Part shown: one piece after another, positions 1-6,570 of the stretch
Position numbering within the stretch: the first letter of the stretch is position 1
Layout: the number at the start of each line of letters is the position of its first letter
Origin: Clostridiales bacterium
Lineage (GTDB): Bacteria > Bacillota > Clostridia > Christensenellales > Aristaeellaceae
Reading direction: 5' to 3'
NCBI GenBank assembly: GCA_015056125.1
Contig: SVGW01000022.1
Span: 1-42,256, forward strand
DNA: 42,256 bases
Translations under genes and position numbers: made by a program
Notes under the pieces: model-generated
Databases searched by the model: none
Told to the model about the DNA's origin: nothing
Seen by the model: the letters and a program-made list of their open reading frames with translations, nothing else

Positions 1-957
1 CCAGCCGCCATAGGCTACCGTATCTTCAAAGGGGCCTGCGTTGTCTACATCCTTTTCTGTCATGATATGGGGCCCCACATAACGGCGGCTTTCTCGCTTC
101 CCCGGCAGCATACCGATCCATTCCAAATCCCAGTTTTTATTCTTTTCTTTTTGTTCGGGATCGTTTTTCAGATAATCCCACATGCCATAGGCCAGGGCCA
201 CCAATTCATCCCGCAATTCTTCCGTATCGCCGATGCTGTCCCGATCGCCTCCCAATTCAAGATACCAGAAATTTTCGGTGATCAAATCCAGATTGGGCTT
301 GCGCATGGGGCCCAGCTTTTCCTTGGTGATTTTTTCCGCCCATGGGGGCGCAATGAAGGGCACTTCATGATCTGTTTCACGGGCTTGAATCAGGCAGGTC
401 ATGCCCATGGTCTTTTTGTCGGCTTCTTCCGGCGGGATGGTTTCGTTAAATTCATGGCGGCTTTCCCGGCCCACCCGGTATTCCGCCCCGGTGAGGGGAG
501 CCAGCACGCTATCGCCGGAGCAATCGGCAAAGAGCGTAGCAGTCACTTTGTGATAGCGCTGGGTGGTGGTCTGCCAGCCGGTTACGCTTTTCAGGCGGCC
601 ATTTTCCATTTCCGCATCCAGGCAGGAGCAGTTGAGCAGCAGCGTCAGGTTTTCTTCCTGGCGGGCCATGCCGTATAATACGCTGTCCCAGATGCTGTAG
701 TTTTTATCCGGGTTGCGGTATTGGTTTTCCAGGGCGGCTTCTTCCAAAAGGCCTGTTTCCCGGTTGTTTTCTCCCCAGGCGCCGGAAACCCACATGCGGA
801 TTTCAGAGGAGGCATTGCCCCCCAGCATGGGCCTGTCCTGCATCAATACCACCTTTGCGCCGTGGCGCGCAGCGGACAGAGCAGCAAAAAGCCCGGCCAG
901 GCCGCCGCCTACCACGCAAAAATCCGTGTGATGATCGATTGTGGGAAATGTATGCAT
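1..957 (-). CDS. FAD-dependent oxidoreductase, C-terminus beyond window (partial)
   Basis: The first 319 residues are present and the frame runs off the left edge without a stop. The N-terminus (residues 11-30) has the dinucleotide-binding glycine pattern VVGGGLAG followed by an acidic beta-strand end, and then LGGNASSE, typical of the FAD_oxidored (HdrA-like, PF12831) group. The ATG at 957 is preceded by AGGCGGTGACC. The gene is divergent from the tandem FAD oxidoreductases at 1105 and 2522 and shares their promoter region, which suggests a common pathway. It is only a distant relative of those two: it shares the fold and the GGG and LGG motifs but little else by eye. The substrate is unknown. 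No signal peptide is visible, so it is probably cytoplasmic. Confidence 0.85.
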   Translation of the reverse strand, partial: MHTFPTIDHHTDFCVVGGGLAGLFAALSAARHGAKVVLMQDRPMLGGNASSEIRMWVSGAWGENNRETGLLEEAALENQYRNPDKNYSIWDSVLYGMARQEENLTLLLNCSCLDAEMENGRLKSVTGWQTTTQRYHKVTATLFADCSGDSVLAPLTGAEYRVGRESRHEFNETIPPEEADKKTMGMTCLIQARETDHEVPFIAPPWAEKITKEKLGPMRKPNLDLITENFWYLELGGDRDSIGDTEELRDELVALAYGMWDYLKNDPEQKEKNKNWDLEWIGMLPGKRESRRYVGPHIMTEKDVDNAGPFEDTVAYGGW

Positions 958-989
958 GAAATGGTCACCGCCTTTTTCGATTTTTTTCA

Positions 990-1018
990 ATTATCTCATT
1001 TTTTAGTTCGGCTGTCAA
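990..1018 (-). promoter_or_regulatory. Promoter of the leftward FAD oxidoreductase
   Basis: On the minus strand TTGACA (1013-1018) is followed after 17 bases by GATAAT (990-995). It stands back to back with the rightward promoter at 1037-1065, with 18 bp between the two -35 boxes. A regulator bound here could control both directions. Confidence 0.75.
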
Positions 1019-1036
1019 GGCATGGATGAAAGCGCG

Positions 1037-1065
1037 TTGACAAGGGGAAAAAAGATGTGTAGAAT
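1037..1065 (+). promoter_or_regulatory. Promoter of the tandem FAD oxidoreductase operon
   Basis: TTGACA (1037-1042), a 17-base spacer, then TAGAAT (1060-1065). It lies about 40 bases before the first start codon and is divergent with the promoter at 990-1018. Confidence 0.8.
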
Positions 1066-1104
1066 AGAAAGGGAAAAAAGTCCTTCATATAAAAAGGTGA
1101 AAGG

Positions 1105-2493
1105 ATGAAAAAAATGACGTATGCTTCTTTGCCGGTATACAATACGGCAGAGATTGTGGTGTGCGGCGGTGGCACTGCCGGGTCTTTTGCTGCTATTGCC
1201 GCGGCCCGGGAAGGAAAAAGAGTGCTGCTGCTGGAGCAGTTTGGCCTCCTGGGGGGATCGGCTACGGCGGGCCTGGTTACGCCTCTGATGAGCGTACATA
1301 TCCCCGGGGATCCCCATTGCTCTTATCTGGCAGAGGAAGTGGAGGATAGGCTTCGGGCGCTTCACGCATGCAATGATACGGGCCGCTCCTTTGACCCCAT
1401 GATGCTGAAAATCGTACTGGAGCAAATGTGCGTGGAAGCAGGGGTTCGCCTGCTGTACTACACGGTGATTGCGGATGCGGTGGTAAAGAACCGCAAGATT
1501 GATGCCCTGGTGGTGGCCAATAAAAAGGGCCTATCCTTGGTAAGGGGCAATGTATTCATCGATTGCACCGGAGATGGAGACGTGGCCGCCTTTGCGGGAG
1601 CCTCCTACACCTGCGGGAATCCTGATACGGGCAAAAATCAGCCCATGAGCCTTCGGTATCTTATTGAGCGGGTGGATATGCAGGCGTTCTACGAATTTGT
1701 GGAGGCCAGGAAGAAAGAAACGGGCATTCAAGCCGGTGTGGAAGTGAGCAGGGATGGCACCTGGGCCTACCTGGATTGCGATAATCGGGGAGACAGCGTG
1801 CTCAATGGCTGCTTCCATGCTGCGCTGGAAGAGGGCCTGCTGCAGGAGGAGGATTTTCTCTATTGGCAGGGCTTTTCCGTGCCGGGGCGGCCAGGCTGCA
1901 TTGCCTTTAACTGCCCGGAATTTTTTGAGCATATAAACGGCACGGAGCCGGATGATTTGACGCGGGCCCAAGTGGAGGGAAAGCGGCGCATCCTACGCCA
2001 TCTGCAGTTTTATCGCAAGTATTTCGGCGGCTTTGAGCATGCCGTGATCGGGGAAATTGCCCAGCAGGTGGGAATCCGGGAAACCCGGGAAATCGCTGCG
2101 GATTATGTGCTTGCGTCCATGGAGCTTTGGGGGAAAAAGAAATTCCCCGATATGATTTGCCAATCCAATTATCCCATTGATGTGCATGGCCGGGTATTGA
2201 GCAATCAATTCCTGGGGGATCAGGCGGATGACGGCATGCCCTGGTATGATATTCCCTATCGCGCCTTGGTGGTAAAGGAGCTGGATAATCTATTGGTAGC
2301 GGGGCGCTGCATTGGCGCGGATTTTTATGCCCAGGCCAGCATTCGCATTCAGAAAACTTGTCGCTCAACGGGAGAGGCGGCGGGTATTGCAGCCGCCATG
2401 GCCCTGGATGAACATAAAACGCCCCATGAAATTGAGGGGGCAAAGGTGCGCAAGAAAATGATGGAAAAGGGTGCGCGCTACGCGGCCCTGTGA
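1105..2493 (+). CDS. FAD-dependent oxidoreductase (FAD_oxidored family), first of a tandem pair
   Basis: This 462-residue protein opens with a Rossmann FAD-binding segment (VVCGGGTAG, about residues 18-26), then an acidic residue in LLLEQFG and the family motif LLGGSATAG. CTGDGD near residue 155 and a C-terminal LLVAGRCIGAD segment complete a PF12831-type FAD oxidoreductase. It resembles the next gene along its whole length, roughly two thirds identical by eye, so the two arose by tandem duplication. A start at 1105 is served by AAAGGTGA; a second in-frame ATG at 1114 has AGGA eight bases upstream and matches the paralogue's likely start. No signal peptide or membrane segment is seen. Substrate unknown; a redox step in catabolism of a sugar or plant compound is a guess from the company it keeps. 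Confidence 0.88.
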   Translation: MKKMTYASLPVYNTAEIVVCGGGTAGSFAAIAAAREGKRVLLLEQFGLLGGSATAGLVTPLMSVHIPGDPHCSYLAEEVEDRLRALHACNDTGRSFDPMMLKIVLEQMCVEAGVRLLYYTVIADAVVKNRKIDALVVANKKGLSLVRGNVFIDCTGDGDVAAFAGASYTCGNPDTGKNQPMSLRYLIERVDMQAFYEFVEARKKETGIQAGVEVSRDGTWAYLDCDNRGDSVLNGCFHAALEEGLLQEEDFLYWQGFSVPGRPGCIAFNCPEFFEHINGTEPDDLTRAQVEGKRRILRHLQFYRKYFGGFEHAVIGEIAQQVGIRETREIAADYVLASMELWGKKKFPDMICQSNYPIDVHGRVLSNQFLGDQADDGMPWYDIPYRALVVKELDNLLVAGRCIGADFYAQASIRIQKTCRSTGEAAGIAAAMALDEHKTPHEIEGAKVRKKMMEKGARYAAL

Positions 2494-2521
2494 TTATAGG
2501 AAACAAGAAAGGATGATCGAT

Positions 2522-3898
2522 ATGGACTATTCTTCTTTGCCCATTAGGCATCAGGCGGAAATCGTGGTATGCGGCGGCGGCACGGCGGGGGCCTTTGCGG
2601 CGATAGCTGCAGCGGAAGCGGGCCGGGATGTATTGGTGGTGGAGCAGTTTGGCATGCTGGGCGGCTCGGCCACGGCGGGCTTGGTTACCCCCGTGATGCG
2701 CCCTCATATCGATGGAGAACCCATGGGCTCCTACCTTACGGAAAAGCTGAATCAACGATTGAAGGCGCTGGGCGCGGTGGATGAATCCGGTCGCTATTTT
2801 GATATGACGGTGCTGAAAATCGTGCTGGAAGAAATGTGCGTGGAGGCAGGGGTGCGCCTGTTGTATTACACCCAGGTGGCCGATGCAGTGGTAAACAACG
2901 GCAAGCTGGAAGCCGTTGTGGTGTGCAATAAGGAGGGCCTTTCCCTGATTAAGGGCCAAGTATTTATTGATTGCACCGGGGATGGCGACGTATGTGTGCG
3001 CGCCGGTGCGGAATACAACAAGGGCAACCCGGATACGGGCAAGAATCAGCCCATGAGCCTTCGGTATCTGGTGGAAGGCATCGATACCAGGGCGCTGGGG
3101 GATTTCCTCAAGGAAATGATTGAAAAAACCGGGCGCACCGATGGCGCGCTGGTGAATGCCCGGGGCCATGCTCATTACATGCATATCAATCCCAAGCGGG
3201 AATGCACTTTGAATTTCATCTTTGAAGAAGCGGTGGCCAAGGGCGATTTGCTGGAGGAGGATTATCTCTACTGGCAGGCGTTCACCATGGCGGGCCGGGC
3301 CGGCTGCTTTGCCTTTAACGCCCCCGAATTTTTCGAGCATATCGATGGCACGAAGCCGGAGGATCTTACCTTGGCTCAGCTCAATGGCAAAAAGCGGATC
3401 CTGGGGCACCTGAAATTCTACAAAAAGTATTTCAAGGGCTTTGAAAATGCGCACATCGCTGAAATTGCTACCCAGGTGGGCATCCGAGAAACCCGGGAAA
3501 TCGTTACCGATTATGTGCTCACGGCGGATGATCTGTGGGGCAAGAAGAAATTTGCCGATGGCATTTGCCAATCCAATTATCCCATCGATGTGCACGGGCG
3601 CGTACTGAATAATCAGCATTTGGGTCAGGGCGCGGATGACGGCAAGCCCTGGTATGATATTCCCTATCGTTCTTTGGTGGTGAAGGGGCTGGATAATCTG
3701 ATGGTGGCCGGCCGCTGCATGGGCGCGGATTTTGCGGCGGAAGCCAGCGTGCGGGTGCAGCATTCTGCCAGGGCCACCGGTGAAGCTGCCGGCATCGGCG
3801 CGGCCATGGCCGTGGAAAAGGGCGTGGCGCCCCGGGCCATCAATGGCGCGGATGTGCGCAAAGTGATGGTGGATAAGGGTGCTGTTTACGCGGAGTGA
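2522..3898 (+). CDS. FAD-dependent oxidoreductase (FAD_oxidored family), second of a tandem pair
   Basis: This is a paralogue of the preceding gene, separated by about 28 bases and presumably in the same transcript. The 458-residue product has VVCGGGTAG near its N-terminus, MLGGSATAG, CTGDGD and LMVAGRCMGAD near the C-terminus. I chose ATG 2522 because AGGA (2510-2513) lies eight bases upstream; an in-frame ATG at 2513 abuts the ribosome binding site and is less likely. The two copies differ most in a central stretch (about residues 195-225) that may set substrate choice, whereas the FAD-binding regions are almost unchanged. This could mean two related substrates or a heteromer. No signal peptide is present. 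Confidence 0.88.
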   Translation: MDYSSLPIRHQAEIVVCGGGTAGAFAAIAAAEAGRDVLVVEQFGMLGGSATAGLVTPVMRPHIDGEPMGSYLTEKLNQRLKALGAVDESGRYFDMTVLKIVLEEMCVEAGVRLLYYTQVADAVVNNGKLEAVVVCNKEGLSLIKGQVFIDCTGDGDVCVRAGAEYNKGNPDTGKNQPMSLRYLVEGIDTRALGDFLKEMIEKTGRTDGALVNARGHAHYMHINPKRECTLNFIFEEAVAKGDLLEEDYLYWQAFTMAGRAGCFAFNAPEFFEHIDGTKPEDLTLAQLNGKKRILGHLKFYKKYFKGFENAHIAEIATQVGIRETREIVTDYVLTADDLWGKKKFADGICQSNYPIDVHGRVLNNQHLGQGADDGKPWYDIPYRSLVVKGLDNLMVAGRCMGADFAAEASVRVQHSARATGEAAGIGAAMAVEKGVAPRAINGADVRKVMVDKGAVYAE

Positions 3899-3900
3899 TA

Positions 3901-3953
3901 GCAGGGGCCTTCGCGGCCCCCGTACCCCCGCGCCAGAGGACATCGTCCTCTGG
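3901..3953 (-). repeat. GC-rich double-hairpin repeat, copy 1
   Basis: Two hairpins sit side by side: GGGGCC/GGCCCC (3904-3920) with a 5-base loop, and CCAGAGGAC/GTCCTCTGG (3933-3953) with a 3-base loop. Read on the minus strand this is the same layout as the element at 4218-4265: GTCCAG, a hairpin with ATG-like loop, CTGGCG, a G-rich run, then a second hairpin. It starts two bases after the FAD oxidoreductase stop codon. Confidence 0.6.
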
Positions 3954-4030
3954 ACTCCGGTATGCGACGGTACAATCTTAAAAAGCCCCGTTTTTTCCGC
4001 AAGAAGCTTGAGGAAACGAAAAAGCAATTT

Positions 4031-4150
4031 CACGGGCACAATGAAAACACGAAAAATGGCGGAGGAGAAAGTGAACTTTCTCTCCCGCCTTTTTTCATGT
4101 TTTCCCGGATGCATAGCATCCGGCTGGCGGCTATAGCCGCCGTGCCCGTG
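4031..4150. repeat. Nested inverted repeats in the 3899-4287 spacer
   Basis: CACGGGCAC (4031-4039) is matched by its exact reverse complement GTGCCCGTG (4142-4150). Between them lie the terminator, a hairpin CCGGATGC-ATA-GCATCCGG (4105-4123) and the perfect 16-bp palindrome GGCGGCTATAGCCGCC (4126-4141). No convincing coding frame exists in this roughly 390-base spacer; short frames lack ribosome binding sites. The density of short-loop hairpins suggests a decayed palindromic repeat or MITE-like unit. Confidence 0.55.
4058..4095 (+). terminator. Rho-independent terminator of the FAD oxidoreductase operon
   Basis: A GC-rich imperfect stem (GGCGG...GAGAAAG paired with CTTTCTC...CCGCC) with a short loop is followed by six T residues (4090-4095). 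It lies 160 bases after the last FAD oxidoreductase gene. Confidence 0.7.
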
Positions 4151-4217
4151 GGCGACAACCGTTACTCGGCGCTTCACCGGCACGTTGTTTTTATATGACG
4201 ATTGCAACATCCGGAGA

Positions 4218-4265
4218 ATGGGTCCAGGGGCCATGCCCCTGGCGGGGCGGAGGGGCGGAGCCCCC
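4218..4265 (+). repeat. GC-rich double-hairpin repeat, copy 2
   Basis: CCAGGGGC-CAT-GCCCCTGG (4224-4242) is followed by GGGGC-GGA-GCCCC (4252-4264). The order and spacing mirror copy 1 at 3901-3953 in the opposite orientation. It sits just past the stop codon of the leftward URO-D-like gene (4288), as copy 1 sits just past the FAD gene. Confidence 0.6.
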
Positions 4266-4287
4266 AACGTTCCCCTATCCACGGGCT

Positions 4288-5532
4288 TTATTTCCCGTAA
4301 TACTGATCCAGCGTTTCTTCTGCGATCTTTGCCCAGCGGCTCAGGTTTTCGATTTTGTAGCCCACGGTGCTGATATCCTTGAGCGTGATATCGCAGGGGC
4401 AGTGATAGCGGATGCAGGCCTCTGCCGTTTCCTGGATTTCTTTGCGGATGGCATCTTCATCCAATGTGCCGGCTACCATGGCAGGATTGGGCTTGCGGGA
4501 AAATACATAATGGCTTTCCATCTGCTCGGCTGAGGCCCACACATCGGACCAGGGGCTCACGCCGATTTTGCGCAGGTTTTTGATCTTCTTCAGTTTATCA
4601 ATCCGATCGCTCAAAGGCTCGCAGCAGCCATAGTAGGTGAAGCCAAAGCGCTCGGCAACGGGCTTAATATAATCGATTTCAAATTCCTCATGCATATCCG
4701 GGGATACGCTGCCAAAACATTGGGCCATGCCCCGATACCAGGCAGAATGAGCGCCGGGGCCTTTTTCAGCTTCGATTTTTTCCAGTTCATCCGACCAGGG
4801 CGGTGTGCAGTGAAGATGGGTGGGATCACAGCCCAAGAGGCCCAAGGCTTCCATTTGATCGATGACTGCATGCTGGATTTTCACATATTTTTCCATGGTT
4901 TTGTGAATAAGTTCCGGGTTCATGGCCAAATCCATATAAATAGGTTCCACGCCCCGGAATTTGGCAATTCGATCCCAAATGGTGGCGTACAGGTAATTTC
5001 CGTGAAGCTTTACAGGTAAAATACCATCCAGCATATCTTCGGCCTGGGCCACCCGCTGCCGGTCTTTTTCGGGATCGGCAGTAATGACGGGTATTTTCAG
5101 CTGTTCCAGCTTTTCCTCCGTATCCAGCAAATCATCATAGGAGTGGGAAACAATATGGTTATTTTCATCGGTTTTTTGGATTTTTTCCTGAGAAGTCAAG
5201 CCTTCCCAGGGATTCAGAAAGGATTTTGCCAGGGGAAAATGCTTTTCTGCCACCATATCCCCCTGGAAATATTTCCACTGCAGCAGGCTGCGCCGGAAAA
5301 ATTGCTCCATTTCCTGGGCAAAGGGATCCTGGCATCTCAGGGTCAGTTGGTCGTCTATGTTCAATTCGTGCCAGGGCAGCTCATGAATCCATACCAGGGG
5401 GCGTGCTTCCTCAAGGCCATTGATTTTCCGGGCACGTTTTTCTCGCTCTTCGTTCACCGGGTTTTCGGCAATTTCACGATACTGGCGGGCTAATTCCTGA
5501 ATGATATACTTGTCATGTTCAAGAGCAGACAT
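4288..5532 (-). CDS. Uroporphyrinogen-decarboxylase-like protein (URO-D superfamily)
   Basis: The 414-residue protein has the TIM-barrel pattern of the URO-D superfamily. Its C-terminal half carries HLHC (about residues 243-246), YYGCCEPLSDRI and then IGVSPWSD, resembling the His/Cys zinc-ligand arrangement of corrinoid methyltransferases (MtaA/MtbA type) more than the heme-pathway enzyme. True HemE is usually nearer 340-360 residues and no heme gene is nearby. GGAGGTGTAAC precedes ATG 5532. The gene is monocistronic, with its own promoter at 5573-5601. A methyl-transfer or demethylation role is inference from the family; no corrinoid protein is encoded beside it. Proteins of this type are common in glycan-degrading anaerobes and are usually annotated only as URO-D family. 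Confidence 0.75.
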   Translation of the reverse strand: MSALEHDKYIIQELARQYREIAENPVNEEREKRARKINGLEEARPLVWIHELPWHELNIDDQLTLRCQDPFAQEMEQFFRRSLLQWKYFQGDMVAEKHFPLAKSFLNPWEGLTSQEKIQKTDENNHIVSHSYDDLLDTEEKLEQLKIPVITADPEKDRQRVAQAEDMLDGILPVKLHGNYLYATIWDRIAKFRGVEPIYMDLAMNPELIHKTMEKYVKIQHAVIDQMEALGLLGCDPTHLHCTPPWSDELEKIEAEKGPGAHSAWYRGMAQCFGSVSPDMHEEFEIDYIKPVAERFGFTYYGCCEPLSDRIDKLKKIKNLRKIGVSPWSDVWASAEQMESHYVFSRKPNPAMVAGTLDEDAIRKEIQETAEACIRYHCPCDITLKDISTVGYKIENLSRWAKIAEETLDQYYGK

Positions 5533-5572
5533 ATGTTACACCTCCGGCAACGCACATGATTTTTATGGAATC

Positions 5573-5601
5573 ATTATAACTTTCTTGCAGGGAAAAGACA
5601 A
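5573..5601 (-). promoter_or_regulatory. Promoter of the URO-D-like gene, with a dyad at the start site
   Basis: On the minus strand TTGTCT (5596-5601), a 17-base spacer and TATAAT (5573-5578). A dyad ATGATT (5556-5561) / AATCAT (5569-5574) overlaps the -10 edge and the expected transcription start, where a repressor could bind. Confidence 0.7.
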
Positions 5602-5660
5602 GAGAAATCGATGAGAAATGTGGAAATTGTATTTTTGCATGGAAAATGTGATCTAATTTT

Positions 5661-6548
5661 TTATAACCAGCTAAGCTGCTCTGTTCGGTAAGGCGCATGG
5701 AGGGAGTGGGCGATATCCTCCATGCGGTAAAGCAATCCCTCTTGCTGGCAGCCTTCTGTCAGCGTTTGCCACAGCCGTTCATGGTTCGGGGAGGCACATT
5801 CGTATTGATTGCCAAATACGCGCATATATTTTTCCTTTATCCCGGGAAAATCTTCGTCAATCCGGTCATAAAAATAGCCGCGTTGGTTTTGGCGCAGGGT
5901 GACGCCCATATCCGGATAAGCGAAAATCCATTTTGCGCCGGCCTCTGCCGCTTGATTTACAATAGCGCTTACGTTTTCTTCCGTATCATTAATGAAAGGA
6001 AGCAGGGGCATCAGCAGCACGCCGCTGGGAATGCCCGCCTGGCTTAATCTTTTCAGGGCTTCAAAACGCTGGCTGGAAGGGGCTACCCGGCGCTCCAATT
6101 TTTGACAAAGGCGATCATCCGCCGTGGTGATGGTGATGCTCACCGCCACGGGGGAATGGCGCCGGATGCTTTGCAGTCTGTCTATATCCCGGGTGACCAG
6201 GGGAGATTTGGTATCAATGGCCACGCCGAATCCGTATTGATCCAGCAGCTGCAAGGCGCCCCGGGTGAGCCGCAGCTGCTCTTCAAAGGGGTTATAGGCA
6301 TCGCTCATGGAGCCGGTAATCACCATCCCCTTTTTTCGCTTGCTTCTCAAATCCCGGGCCACCGTTTCCAGGGCGTTTTCTTTGGCGCGTACCCGATCGA
6401 AATCCTGGATCTGGTAGCATTCGCTGCGGCTGTCGCAGTAAATGCAGCCATGACAGCAGCCCTTATACAGATTCATCGTATAGTTACAGCCAAACCAGCC
6501 TCCCTCATGCCATGGGGATAGGATGGTTTTGGCGGGAATATAGTCCAT
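5661..6548 (-). CDS. SPL-family radical SAM protein
   Basis: The 295-residue protein carries the radical SAM cluster motif CX3CX2C (GCCHGCIYCDSR, about residues 31-42). Further family hallmarks are ITGSMSDAYNP, IDTKSPLVTRDIDRL and VSITITTADD, matching the SplB/Rv2578c-like group of uncharacterised radical SAM proteins. It should bind a 4Fe-4S cluster and S-adenosylmethionine. It is shorter than genuine spore photoproduct lyase (about 340 residues), so that activity is not claimed. The start at 6548 has GGGAGG upstream. It lies 22 bases after uvrA on the same strand and is probably co-transcribed, which hints at a link to DNA repair. Confidence 0.82.
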   Translation of the reverse strand: MDYIPAKTILSPWHEGGWFGCNYTMNLYKGCCHGCIYCDSRSECYQIQDFDRVRAKENALETVARDLRSKRKKGMVITGSMSDAYNPFEEQLRLTRGALQLLDQYGFGVAIDTKSPLVTRDIDRLQSIRRHSPVAVSITITTADDRLCQKLERRVAPSSQRFEALKRLSQAGIPSGVLLMPLLPFINDTEENVSAIVNQAAEAGAKWIFAYPDMGVTLRQNQRGYFYDRIDEDFPGIKEKYMRVFGNQYECASPNHERLWQTLTEGCQQEGLLYRMEDIAHSLHAPYRTEQLSWL

Positions 6549-6570
6549 GGCATCCTCCCAGCGTTTTTTG

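Noticed and set aside
1907-4282. A 791-codon open frame on the minus strand
   Set aside because: It lies antisense to both FAD oxidoreductases and the spacer, is rich in His/Pro/Arg as expected from antisense translation, and has no ribosome binding site.
4288-5532. Assignment of the URO-D-like protein as HemE
   Set aside because: It is longer than HemE, has a His/Cys pattern of corrinoid methyltransferases and no heme genes nearby.
5661-6548. Assignment of the radical SAM protein as spore photoproduct lyase
   Set aside because: It is about 295 residues and fits the uncharacterised SplB-like group; no sporulation context is seen.
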